Shown in pieces: positions 36,681 through 46,262 of a DNA stretch of 64,000 bases. The DNA is taken from positions 542,343 to 606,342 of the forward strand of contig LSRX01000136.1 in the NCBI GenBank assembly GCA_001939145.1. The letters are read 5' to 3'. The translations under genes were made by a program, and so were the position numbers. Numbering within the stretch: the stretch's first letter is position 1; the number at the start of each line of letters is the position of its first letter. A model generated the notes under the pieces. The model did no database searches, was not told the origin of the DNA, and saw only the letters and a list, made by a program, of their open reading frames with translations. The DNA comes from Symbiodinium microadriaticum. Lineage: Eukaryota > Sar > Dinophyceae > Suessiales > Symbiodiniaceae.

Positions 36681-37547
36681 TTGGCCTCCGCATATCACAC
36701 GTCCGTGCGCCACTCAAAACACTTTTTGAAAGAGGTGATAATGACGGTCCAGCTCCGCCGTGCATGGCAGCTCACAAGCATAAGACATTTTGGCATGCTG
36801 AAGGTGGTCGTCAACGGCGAGGAATTCTTCTTCTCGGATAGCAGTCTCCACAGCATGGATTATGATGCATGTCCATGCATTGAGTCTGTGGTGTGTGGCA
36901 AAGTCTCGGCTTTTGAAATTGGTCTAGGTAGCACTTCTCGCCAGCCTTTATTGTTGAGGTGGAATCTTCGCAAACATGACTTTGACAAGCGACTTGGCAG
37001 CACGAGATGTGCCAAGAACAAGGCATGTGCTGTTTACGGTTTGTGCCTGCCGGGCAGATGTAGCTCAGGATCGGCCCGAGTACTCATCTCTTGTGCAACA
37101 CTCATGTGCAAACACATTGCCCGTGTCCTGTCGCGGCGGGATTGTTCGGAAGCTTACGGTGGTGCCACTGACAGGCCATCAGGGCAAGCCGTCGGAGAAG
37201 GCTCTCCTCCGATTGCTGTCGCCATCCAGGGAAGCCAACAGACATTTGTACCTGATCAACTTGGGAACATGCTGTGGTTTTCGACGATCCTTGAGATTTT
37301 CCGATTTTACGTACACATGAGGCCATCAGGCTGCAGGAGTTCTTTGGATGGTAAGCCGCACGATGCTTCTCTCAATGCTTCGGAGCTTTGTCAGTTGGCG
37401 ATGGGCCTGTCACACTGGACCGGCCAGCAGCTTTTTCGAGCTTTGCAAGAGCACTTTCGGTGGCTTGGCACGGTCAGTCGTAGCTGCTGCTGGTGCTGTA
37501 GTGGTTCAACTGGTGACTCGCAACAGCTCCTCAGACTTGAAGATTGA
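36681..37547 (+). CDS. Hypothetical 288-codon open frame, weak PPPDE/DeSI-like segment
   Basis: A single open frame ending in TGA with no clear ATG start (first ATG in frame near 36741, MTVQLRRAWQLTSIRHFG). The segment HFGMLKVVVNGEEFFFSD resembles the HTGVVVxGxEYFFG signature of PPPDE-type deSUMOylases, and a later FEIGLGST resembles their LG.T motif. However, the first His is out of its usual context, and the catalytic Cys (NCNxF) is not evident. The remainder is Cys- and Arg-rich and could be non-coding read-through. I rank this as an unknown with a weak family hint. Confidence 0.3.
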   Translation: MASAYHTSVRHSKHFLKEVIMTVQLRRAWQLTSIRHFGMLKVVVNGEEFFFSDSSLHSMDYDACPCIESVVCGKVSAFEIGLGSTSRQPLLLRWNLRKHDFDKRLGSTRCAKNKACAVYGLCLPGRCSSGSARVLISCATLMCKHIARVLSRRDCSEAYGGATDRPSGQAVGEGSPPIAVAIQGSQQTFVPDQLGNMLWFSTILEIFRFYVHMRPSGCRSSLDGKPHDASLNASELCQLAMGLSHWTGQQLFRALQEHFRWLGTVSRSCCWCCSGSTGDSQQLLRLED

Positions 37548-40500
37548 AGAGCAAGGAAATCTTCTTGTAGGCTCCACCTCCGGAGTGACTAGGCCATCAA
37601 GATAAGAGCGTGGGAAGCACACTGGTCTGTTGTGTCCCTGCTCTTTACATGTCGAGAGATTTGCTCGGCCGCCTGTCGTCCCTCGTGCATTTGCAGACCG
37701 TGCTGGTCATAGTTGCGACTGCCGGCAAATCAAGATCATCATCAGTGAGAGTATGCTGACCTCCGATCACCTCTTAACGGGTCTAGATTGCTTGAACCAA
37801 ACGGATCTCACCACGACATGGCGCGTGAGCGCTCAGGCCAGGCACCTATGACCTGATACGGAAGAACTGCAACAGCTTCAGCGTCGTGAGCCTAAAGTGG
37901 AATTCAAGGCAGCATGCGCCCGAAACGCAGGGAGGCTGGTGGTTGCAGGTAGTGAAACACTGAGTGGTCGTCTTTGGAGGATACCAGAATATGCAGGGTC
38001 CTGCACAGTCCTGGGATGCAGGCTGGCTGTACATAAAATCCCGGGATTACCCAGCGGGCATTGCATCACCAGATTTGCAGAAACCACCCCTTCCTCTTAG
38101 TATCGCCCAAGGACTGTGCGCTGCACTTCTTGCTGAGAAAGAGTGCGGCCCTTGATATGCGACATGCTACGAAGCTGGAAGAATCGTATCTCTGTCATTG
38201 CTTTCAGCTTCACCGTGCAGAATGTTCCACTAGGCGAAAGACGCGCTCAGGACTGCCCTCTAAGTACTCTGCCATGGAGTCAATGGGGCAGCGGACGAGC
38301 CAGGTCCTAAGAGCCACGACATGACACGTGCAAGGTAGGGTCGTAGGGATGATAAACTCGATTTTGACCCCAGACTGCAAGTTTCTTGAGGCTTGGACCT
38401 TATCCATCATTTCACGAATGGCGCATACCAGCCGAATCAGGCACGTCACTGCGTGCCTGCTTGATGGTGCTTTCTTTTCTCAAAAGGAAAATGAGCAAGG
38501 CAGCAAGTCTAAGCTAGGGTCAATCCTTTTTGCAGCTAGGAGATGAAGCCTTGATTGTATGGCCCCTAGCGGAATTGACAGCATGAAGCTGGAAGCAAGA
38601 AACCAGAAATACTTGGAGAGCCAAATTTACGGGCTCTGCCTCCTGGCAGTCCTCGCCCAACGAACCCTGGGTTCCATCAAATTGGCATTGCGAACCATGC
38701 TAGTTGTCAAAAGAAATACTTGGAGAGCCGGAACCACTTCAGTTCCGAAGCCGGCAAAGGCGAAGAATCGAAAAGACTTAAACCCAAGACGGGGAGCCAA
38801 GAACTAAGAGCCTCTCATTCTTCGAAGGGCTCCAAGCTTCAGTGGAGTGGGAGTTGATCACTGCACAGGCAAGGCGGGTTGGCCAGCCTGTACAACACTA
38901 CTGGTGACTAGTGTTTCTGTTGCACGTGGTCCGGTCGCTTTTGGTTTACTACGCGGCGGCGTTATGTTTCAAGCTACATTCGCGCACTTGGAATAATTTG
39001 AAATTTGCGTCGTTGTTTTAGCTTGCGTTTGGCTGTGACACGACATCTTCTCTGACATGGAGTTTGCTAAGCTTGACTGGGGCGGAATGTACAAAGAATG
39101 GAAAATCACGCTGCATCCGAAAACGAGACAAAGGGGGCAAGAGGAACCCGCGAGGAGCTCGTGGACGTTTGGCACCACAGAACTTGCAGCTGGCAAGACA
39201 TGACAGGCAAGTAAATGCTCAATCCAGAATGCAGATGCCTTGCAATATGGTATCAACGCAATGAATGTCATAGAGCCCAAAAAGGGCAGGAGCCAGACAG
39301 GAGCAAAACATTGGCATAGGAGAGAGGGGGGCAGTCCTAAAATCCTGTACCTCGCCTGGCTTGTCCGAGTTGTGAGACATCCTAGCAACTCCTATACAAT
39401 AAACCGAAGCATCCAGCATCAGTCAATTCGCAACATTTGTAGTAGAACTTTGTCCAGGCTGCTGCCAACTTCAGCACCGAGACAGTCATACAGCAGCTGG
39501 ACAGGCCAGTCAGGGGCATCCTCAGAGACGGGACACGATGATTGCGCGTTTTCGGACAGCTCACGAAGTCTGTGGCAGTCCCTGTTAAGTTCAGCGGCAG
39601 GCTTGACCCTCGAACTCTTGCAGCTGGCTCTACAGCTGGTACCGGCAAGAACATACCTCAGCTGATGAAGCAAGTTTACGCACATGGACAAGCCAGTAAT
39701 TGCATCGATTTGGCGACATGTTCGTGTTGATCTCTTTTCTTTGCAGCCTGCAGACACTGCACCAGGACCAAAGTTACCCAAAGCTCGCAATCCCGTTGAT
39801 GCATAGATCAGACCCACACACCACACGGGAGAGAGTTCCAGTCTGACACAAATTTGTCGATGGCAGTTCATGTTTGTTTCAGCACTTGAGGTCCCTTGTT
39901 CCGCAGACCAAACGAACACGAAGGGCACATCCCTGCACCCACCCCATGGATTGGTTTGCATGTTTATTCTTGTGCATGCTTGTGCACAGCTTCATGCCAA
40001 TCTCTGGAGGGTTGAGCCAAGCTCTTCACAGTTCTTGACTCCGACGTTCATCTGAGCATTCGACCAACTGTTTGAATTGCTGAGGAATGCTCTGAGAATA
40101 GGTGCCCCCGTCGCAGCCCGACACTCAGTCAGAATGCTTACTCGCCAATACAAGACAACAAACAGTCAGTCTTGTGCGGCTGACAGAGTGATGCGCAGCC
40201 CAACCAGCCCAACCTGCTTGTACCCTGCGTGGTTCACAGGTTTGCGGCCTCAAAAACGCAGAGCACCTCAATGGCCTCAGTGGGAGGACCGTGTAAGCTG
40301 CCGGGCCAAGCACTGAAACTGTCACTGGCTGACCGAAGCGAACGCAAAGGAAAGCCGGCAATAGGGTGTTCAAGGGCATGAACCTTCTATGGCAGGATTG
40401 TCGGCTACAACTCAGTGAACGGACGCTGGGAGGAAGCTTGCTTATATTCCGATCCGGCTTGTTGAGTGGAGGGGTCACACGCGCCGTCAGTTCGTTCCGC

Positions 40501-41440
40501 AGGTTGGCAGTTGTGAGTACTGAAAGATGCTTGATGTCTCCCACGAGGCAAAGCTCAGCAACGGTGACACAAAGGCTCTCCGATCGGGCCTCAGGGCCTC
40601 CGGACATCCTGCCTCTCGAGGAATGTTTTCATCTTGTGTTACGAAAATTGTCTCTTTCCACGCCAGAAGAAACGAAGCACGGATGTCCAAAAATGCTTTT
40701 CTGGTTGAGTCTAGCTTGCTGCTGAGGTGCTGAGAACCTCCGACCGGAAGGCGAACGAGTCTACCTTCCGGGTGACAAATGCAGGCCTTGTCATGGATGC
40801 CCTCAATTCTCATGCCTGGACATCAGGGTTGAGCGGTGGATCAGCTTGCAGTTCGTGGTGCTTTTCCGCAGGGCAGCCCCTGCTAAGGCGGTACGAAGAG
40901 GAGCTTGATCAGCTGCCTTTGCCTTTGCAAACCAGGATTCACAGCCTCCAAAGCGATGCTGGCAAGGCCACTGCACCATTCCAAAGTGATAGCCGATGGT
41001 ATCCGATAGCCTTGAAAAGCATAGCACAGAGCGAACGGTGAAGGGCTCAGGTTTTAGGGTTGGGGGATACTGGCAAAGTAACGTCGTTGAAATACTCGAC
41101 AACTTGACACCTGATCCCCGACGAGGTCTCGCAATGCCCCTGCATCCAAGTAATTAGAAGCCGGCAGTGCATACTTTAGGTCAGGTACACACGCAGAAAA
41201 CGACAGACCAATGCAACCACGGCACATGTGCAGATACTCAATGGCCGTGTTGGTGAAGTCAACCGCTACATCCATGACGTTTCCAGGCCACGGGCGAGTT
41301 GCAAAGTGTTTCGTCACGACACTTAATGCTGCACAGCCTCAGGCGACACCAACCTTGCTGCGGTAATTAGCAAAAATGGTTTCTAGACAGGGAGGGGAGC
41401 CAGAGATGTGTGTAGTTATGTTATGCATGTATGATCATGT
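37548..41440. other. Region with weak open frames only
   Basis: No supported gene. Open frames near 37.9-38.15 kb, 40.37-40.73 kb and 40.73-41.04 kb have plausible amino-acid composition but no motif I recognise. Confidence 0.45.
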
Positions 41441-41449
41441 AGGTATGTA

Positions 41450-41466
41450 TGCGATTTTGGCTCAAG
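41450..41466 (+). other. Spliced-leader relic (short)
   Basis: ATTTTGGCTCAAG at 41454-41466 matches the last 13 nt of the dinoflagellate spliced leader, and two of the next three upstream bases also agree. Such relics arise when a trans-spliced mRNA is reverse-transcribed and reinserted. The downstream sequence (TGCTCGAACCCCGTGG) resembles what follows the longer relic at 53083 (CGGTTCAAGCCCGTGG), suggesting related retrocopies. Confidence 0.6.
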
Positions 41467-41544
41467 TGCTGCATCTGCTCGAACCCCGTGGCCCGTAGAC
41501 TCCCTGGAACCTGAGCCTGGAGGTCTATCTGTCCCGGGCAGACT

Positions 41545-41772
41545 GTGAGCGCCCCGTTGCATCCTGGGACTAATCCGCACCCCGACAATGCCAGCACGGT
41601 ACTTCAGTGTGATGACGATGAAGACCTGAGTGATGAGGAAACTGCCCCCCTAGGTGGTGGAGATGCTGATGATGGCTTGGGTCTAGGTGAAGACCCTTTG
41701 CTGCCTTCTGCGGCTACCAAAGCGGCTGCCATACCTCCGAATGCTTTGTCCCTTCCCTCGTTCCCTTTGTCT

Positions 41773-41809
<37 letters not shown>

Positions 41810-41814
41810 TTTGA
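41545..41814 (+). pseudogene. Acidic ORF remnant downstream of the spliced-leader relic
   Basis: An open frame of 89 codons beginning at a GTG 79 bases after the relic. It is rich in Asp/Glu/Gly/Pro (LQCDDDEDLSDEETAPLGGG) and runs into the GA microsatellite, which it reads as Arg-Glu repeats. I read it as the 5' part of a retroposed transcript interrupted by the minus-strand LINE insertion. The sequence beyond the element's other boundary (52906-53070) may be its continuation. Not recognised as any family. Confidence 0.35.
41778..41806. repeat. (AG)n microsatellite at the LINE 3' boundary
   Basis: About 14 AG units immediately beyond the 3' end of the minus-strand element. A matching AG tract lies at its 5' boundary (52881-52905). 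The two may be a target-site duplication made when the element inserted into a GA repeat. Confidence 0.9.
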
Positions 41815-41999
41815 CTTTGCATTCGCGGAACCGTCCCCTGGTCCCATGCGCGGCACTGGTGACACGCCGTGTGTGAAACGACGCGGCTAAGCTAGAGCTG
41901 TGAAGAACACATCACCAAAGGAAGGCTGAATAGCCCTGTACAAAGAGCACTAACTGGAGTGAAGTTTCACTCATGGTTCGGCGAACCCTGGAACTCAAG

Positions 42000-44000
42000 T
42001 CAACAGGTGTTGAGATGCTCCGTAAGATAGAAGCAAAGAACATAGCAGTTTTCACTGAGAGTTCGATAGTATGTAGGATGACATACTTCTGCAGCTTTCC
42101 CATCGTCTGTACACCACCAGGTGTAGTTTCGGCTCCCCAGTGGGGCCGACGGCCTCCCTGAGGGGGCCGATGAGCCCCGGTCACCCGCAGGCATCAACTG
42201 CGGCTCAGATGAGCATGAAGTAGATGCCTGAGGGCAGCTGTCAAGGCAGCTTCCAGGGTGCGCCAAGAAAGATCGATAATGTCCGGATTGAGGCTGAGGC
42301 CCCAGATGCATGACACCTGCCACGAGGGTGTAAGATGTCCATGCAACATCATGGTCATTACCCCGAAATACGGGGAAGCTGACCTTTTGCATCGCCTTGC
42401 ATGGCAGTCGAATCGGGTTTTTACCTCGGGCTATGTTGGCATAGCGGGCAAGGTGAACAAAGAGAACAAGAGGGGCACCTAGTAGACCATGTGGGATCCT
42501 TTGCTCATGCCACCGCACTACACAGTCCTGAAGGGTTGCATGCGCACTCCGCGGAAGGGGCACTGACACATAGGCAGTACCACGGATGAGAGGCCGACGA
42601 GCAGCTGCTGTGCCCTGGACAGGTCGGGCCTCCCATTGACAATGTGCGAAGGGCAGGGGATTTCGTTCAAGCAGGTGGTGCATGAGTTCCACGGAATCTT
42701 GTTGTTGATGCAAGTTTTGCCAATCTGCAAGCAGCGACCTCCATGCGGGCAGATCCGCAATCAGCTGCTGCCCGTGTGGAGTATCCTCACCTGGATGAGC
42801 CAGGATCGAGTGAATGGCACATTCCAGTTGGGTGGCACCCCTGGGGGGGCCGTGTGGTGCATGTAAACAGCAAGCGTATGCAAGAAGATAAACCGTAGAG
42901 TTAAGGTAACAGTGGTTACCAGGGTTATGCAAAACAGTAGTCGCAAGGGATCGGGGTATGACAGGCACACCTGAAGAAGTAAGGCCCTGACCGACTACCA
43001 GCCCACCGCCTCCTGAATCTCCTTGATCAACGGCGGCCGCTCTGGGCGGGCCGGCTTGAGGCGAAGTGATAGGAGCAGAAGGGCTGATGATGCGAACCAC
43101 TTCCTGAAAATGGCCATGGCCTCGGCCGCAGCCGGAATCTGTAGCGAGAGCTCCAAGATGAACGTCGCTGTTTCCGAGGCTGAGTTCGGTTGGGCATTGC
43201 GGGACGCTGAGAACTTGATGATGAGTTCTTGCTCTTTCAAGAGGGTTTTGACTGGCGTCTGCTAGAACCTGGACCTGCGTCAGCGTCCCCTCCTGTCGAG
43301 GGACGAGTCGTTGCTCCTCGGCGTTCCAGTCGAGGTAATTGTACTCCAGGTCGCTGGTCACCCAACCCATTTCCTGCGCTTTGGCCTGAGCATTCTTGTC
43401 GTCGGCGAACGTAGTAACCCTGGTGATGATTTCCGACGTCACGTACTGGAGTAGGGTCTGCTTGAGGGACTTGGTGACCTTGCCCTTGCTGCGCTGGTCA
43501 CGCCAGTTGGCCGTCACTTCGTGGAGCAGCGGCACCATCAGCTGAGGGCCGTCGCCATTACGAAAGGTGAAGATGACCGTGTGATCGCTCTGGAGACGGG
43601 ACAAGTAGTCCGATTGGACTATGAGCGCCTTGGCCACCTTGTACAGCAGCTGGTCGGAAGAAGTCCCTGATTTTCCTCGGTGTTCCTCTTTGGTTCGGCT
43701 CCCCTGAGAGGGGGCCGTTTGGCGGGAACCTCGCTGTGGTGGGAGGGGCCGCTGTCGGTTGCCTCCCTGCTGTGGGACTCCTTTACCGCCCGGGTGGGGG
43801 TACTTAATCGGGGACTCCATGCCTAGCGCAAGGGGTCGCTTCCCTAGGAGATTTCCAAAGCACTCCCACTCTTCCTTGTCCAGGTCCATCTGCTCGGGCA
43901 CGTGCTCCATGGCTGAATGGAGCTGAGTAGGGGGCAGGTGTCGGCCCGGCGATGCTTTTGGATGCAAGGTCTGCCTGTACCAAGCAACAAACACGTGCCT
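42000..44000 (-). CDS. Ubiquitin-specific-protease (C19) domain at the C-terminus of the LINE polyprotein
   Basis: The open frame spans 44147-42000 (715 codons), and the coding-like part begins near ASPGRHLPPTQLHSAMEHVP at about 43,950. Residues 405-420 carry the Cys box (LHNPGNHCYLNS, Cys413). Residues 610-627 carry the His box (GVMHLGPQ, then SGHYRSF, His623). Residues 677-707 carry the end box (WWCTDDGKAAEV, then NCYVLCFY, with Asp681/682). This is the USP order and all three catalytic positions are present. The domain is short for a USP and lacks a visible zinc ribbon in the fingers region. Residues 165-300 form another ordered-looking segment (LLYKVAKALIVQSDYLSRLQ, then TEIITRVTTFADD-like residues) that I do not recognise. 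USPs cleave ubiquitin or a ubiquitin-like modifier from proteins, so here the domain could protect element proteins or target a host factor. A frameshift separates it from the zinc fingers upstream. Two palindrome copies encode the PSGRPSAPLGSR stretch just before the Asp box. Confidence 0.85.
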   Translation of the reverse strand, partial: RHVFVAWYRQTLHPKASPGRHLPPTQLHSAMEHVPEQMDLDKEEWECFGNLLGKRPLALGMESPIKYPHPGGKGVPQQGGNRQRPLPPQRGSRQTAPSQGSRTKEEHRGKSGTSSDQLLYKVAKALIVQSDYLSRLQSDHTVIFTFRNGDGPQLMVPLLHEVTANWRDQRSKGKVTKSLKQTLLQYVTSEIITRVTTFADDKNAQAKAQEMGWVTSDLEYNYLDWNAEEQRLVPRQEGTLTQVQVLADASQNPLERARTHHQVLSVPQCPTELSLGNSDVHLGALATDSGCGRGHGHFQEVVRIISPSAPITSPQAGPPRAAAVDQGDSGGGGLVVGQGLTSSGVPVIPRSLATTVLHNPGNHCYLNSTVYLLAYACCLHAPHGPPRGATQLECAIHSILAHPGEDTPHGQQLIADLPAWRSLLADWQNLHQQQDSVELMHHLLERNPLPFAHCQWEARPVQGTAAARRPLIRGTAYVSVPLPRSAHATLQDCVVRWHEQRIPHGLLGAPLVLFVHLARYANIARGKNPIRLPCKAMQKVSFPVFRGNDHDVAWTSYTLVAGVMHLGPQPQSGHYRSFLAHPGSCLDSCPQASTSCSSEPQLMPAGDRGSSAPSGRPSAPLGSRNYTWWCTDDGKAAEVCHPTYYRTLSENCYVLCFYLTEHLNTC

Positions 44001-44276
44001 GCCAGAGGACTGGACACGTACTAGAATGCTGATCCGTGCGGGTGATATGCGCTCCACAGTAAACACACGGCGAGATGAGGTGACCCACTTTTTTACAGTC
44101 GTCAGCAGCAGTTTGACAGAAACGATGGTAGATATCAGTATGAACATGTTTATAGTGCAGCTTGATGCTCTTCACTGATACCAGCCATTGGCCACACGTC
44201 GCACAAAATTGTCGCAGTGTGGTCTGCACCTCGGGACGTCTGGCAAATTGCAGCCATTGGGCTGGGGAAGCGGGAA
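43804..44276 (-). CDS. Zinc-finger segment of the LINE polyprotein (two CCHH/CCHC fingers)
   Basis: In a frame shifted relative to the RT, the sequence continues as SALIPASPAQWLQFARRPE and then reads CATCGQWLVSVKSIKLH followed by YKHVH (C-X2-C-X12-H-X4-H). Further on it reads CVYCGAHITRTDQHSSTC (C-X2-C-X9-H-X3-C). Together with two fingers at the end of the RT frame this makes four. C-terminal zinc fingers in LINEs usually bind nucleic acid or the target site. The coding frame is lost after about CPVLWQARVCCLVQADL and is picked up again in the USP frame, so one indel lies on each side. Confidence 0.75.
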
Positions 44277-46262
44277 TCAGCGCACTGAGAAGAGCACTGC
44301 TGGAAGGGCAAGCTGCTGCCGGCTTCGGCTCACCGAGACGGGGGCCGTAGCGGGAGCAACATCCACCTGAGGGGCCTCAGCAGTTCGTGGTACCTCGGGT
44401 AGCAACGGCGCAGGGGCGTGGCCTGCCTCTGCGAGTGTAGAAGCAGGGGGTTGCTGAGAGGCGAGTGCAGTCTGCCAACGCTTGGTACAATGTCCATGCT
44501 GTATGTGTCGCTTAAGGTTGAACCAGGTGACGTAGTCCTTACCACAATGCCTACATACTGGCATGCCATCGACACTGTGCTGGCGAATTTCCGCAGCATT
44601 AGCAGTGGGGTGCGGTGGTGTAACTGTTGAGGCATGATGCTTAGCGTGGTGTTTCTTGAGGGCCGCAAGATCAGGAAAACAAAGGCAACAGTCAAGAGAT
44701 TCCGTGCCAGCCATGGCTCGAAGCAAAGCAACGGTGACAAGCGTCCAGAGACTAGGGGCAAGAGGACAGCCCTGTCTCACTCCTCTCTCGCTAGAGACTC
44801 TGATATCGGACTCTGGGCCTGCCGGCCAATACCCGATGTTTTGATGCAAAGACATGATAAGGGTGAGTTCCGGCTCCGGTATACGGGCCGTCTTGAGTTC
44901 TTGCTCAAGAACGCTGCGATTGACCGTGTCAAAGGCCTTACTCGTGTCGATGGACAGTGTAACACCACCCTGACAGGCGGTGGGGACGCGCCCCGTGGCG
45001 CGTCTCTCTTGAAGAGTGACCCGCTGTGACGCGATGGAGGTTTGAACACGACGACAGTGATGCAGAGCACGGATGATCGCATGTTCGATGCTACGTCCTG
45101 GCACGTAAGCGTACTGTGGCCAGGAGCGAGTCGCCTCAGTGAGGGACGGTCGTAGCTGGAGAGTGAGCGCTTTAACGACGATGCGGCCTCCTCCTTCAGT
45201 GAGGGAAATGGGCCGTAAGTTCTCTGGCTGGTCTGGGGCTTTGCCAGGCTTGGCGAGCCATGCGATCCAGGCATCCGCCCAAAGTTGATGGAATTCATGA
45301 GGGGTTTGCCAGAGCTGTAAGCAGAGAGTAGCAAGATGTGGGAGGAGAACAGTTTTACCAAGGTGCCACAAATGAAGTTGGGCGAGATGAGGCGGAGTGG
45401 CTTTGCGCGCTGGTAGGAGAGACAACGCTGCCGCAAGATGCGGCACCTCAAGAGGGCCGAGAGTGGGCTGAGAATGAGGTGAGTGGACTAGGGGCGCGTC
45501 CAGAGGCGCAGTAGCATGTGAGTGTGCAAGGGGAGGCTCAGGAGTCGTCAGGAGTGTGGAGGGGAGTGTGGGCACGGATGAAGATTCGACTGTCGTGGAA
45601 GAGAGTTGTGATGTCGGCAATTTGTAGATTTGCTCACAGTAGGTGCGAAACCGCTCAGCTTCTTCCGTGGGTGTGAGCAGATTGCCCTGCTTCCCTCGCA
45701 GCTGGATCGTTACTCTGGCAGTTCGGGGAGCGAGCCGGTTTACCACCTTCCAAATGGAGGATTTATCCCCGTGCCGGTCCGCTTCCCATGCTTGCTGGAG
45801 CTGTTCCTCCAGGAGTTCTTTTTTAACCTGACGCCCCCTGCGTCTGAGGTGACGATGTTGCCTCAGATAAGACGCTTGGTGTCTCCAAGCAGAGAGCAGT
45901 TGCCCGACGGAGAACCAGAGGCGTTCACCCGTGCCTCGCCAGTGTCTAATCTGTGCAACTACGGTGAAGGGCCTCAAGACCTCAATCGCAAATTGCTGTG
46001 CTGTGTGCCGGAGATTCCACATCTGCTTTACCATGCCAGTGACCCTGTCCGCAGCTGAACCACACTTGGTGCTCGGTTGAACAGGAAGCAGGTGCTTGGC
46101 TGCCGCTTGCTGTAAAGCTCGATCCAGGTCCGAGGGATCTGGTGAAGCAGTGAGGGTGTGGGCCAGGTGGTCGCAGAAGGCCTGCACTCTCTCAGGGGGT
46201 TGAGCAAGTTGATACTTAGGACCACGGGTTCGGGACTCAGCGTGGAGTTTGGCAGGGGATTG
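44277..46262 (-). CDS. LINE reverse transcriptase, catalytic palm deleted, with two C2H2 fingers
   Basis: Open from directly after an amber codon (46263-46265) to a stop at 44277. An N-terminal helical linker (WFSVGQLLSAWRHQASYLR and on) leads into the RT: WIAWLAKPGKAPDQPENLRP, RPISLTEGGGRIVVKAL, motif A LSIDTSKAFDTVNRSVL (first catalytic Asp) and motif B RGVRQGCPLAPSLWTLV. Directly after VALLRAMAGTES the protein passes into a zinc finger (CCLCFPDLAALKKHHAKHH). The YxDD motif C and the thumb are missing, which I read as an internal deletion near 44,690-44,720. A second, classical finger follows (CRHCGKDYVTWFNLKRH, then IQHGH). Without motif C the enzyme cannot polymerise. The family is LINE-type (non-LTR), given the RQGCP form and the linked EEP nuclease. 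Same frame as the EN upstream. Confidence 0.93.
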   Translation of the reverse strand, partial: QSPAKLHAESRTRGPKYQLAQPPERVQAFCDHLAHTLTASPDPSDLDRALQQAAAKHLLPVQPSTKCGSAADRVTGMVKQMWNLRHTAQQFAIEVLRPFTVVAQIRHWRGTGERLWFSVGQLLSAWRHQASYLRQHRHLRRRGRQVKKELLEEQLQQAWEADRHGDKSSIWKVVNRLAPRTARVTIQLRGKQGNLLTPTEEAERFRTYCEQIYKLPTSQLSSTTVESSSVPTLPSTLLTTPEPPLAHSHATAPLDAPLVHSPHSQPTLGPLEVPHLAAALSLLPARKATPPHLAQLHLWHLGKTVLLPHLATLCLQLWQTPHEFHQLWADAWIAWLAKPGKAPDQPENLRPISLTEGGGRIVVKALTLQLRPSLTEATRSWPQYAYVPGRSIEHAIIRALHHCRRVQTSIASQRVTLQERRATGRVPTACQGGVTLSIDTSKAFDTVNRSVLEQELKTARIPEPELTLIMSLHQNIGYWPAGPESDIRVSSERGVRQGCPLAPSLWTLVTVALLRAMAGTESLDCCLCFPDLAALKKHHAKHHASTVTPPHPTANAAEIRQHSVDGMPVCRHCGKDYVTWFNLKRHIQHGHCTKRWQTALASQQPPASTLAEAGHAPAPLLPEVPRTAEAPQVDVAPATAPVSVSRSRQQLALPAVLFSVR

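Noticed and set aside
41545-41814. Expressed Arg-Glu repeat protein from the (AG)n tract
   Set aside because: The RE repeats are the microsatellite read in frame, and the frame lacks an ATG.
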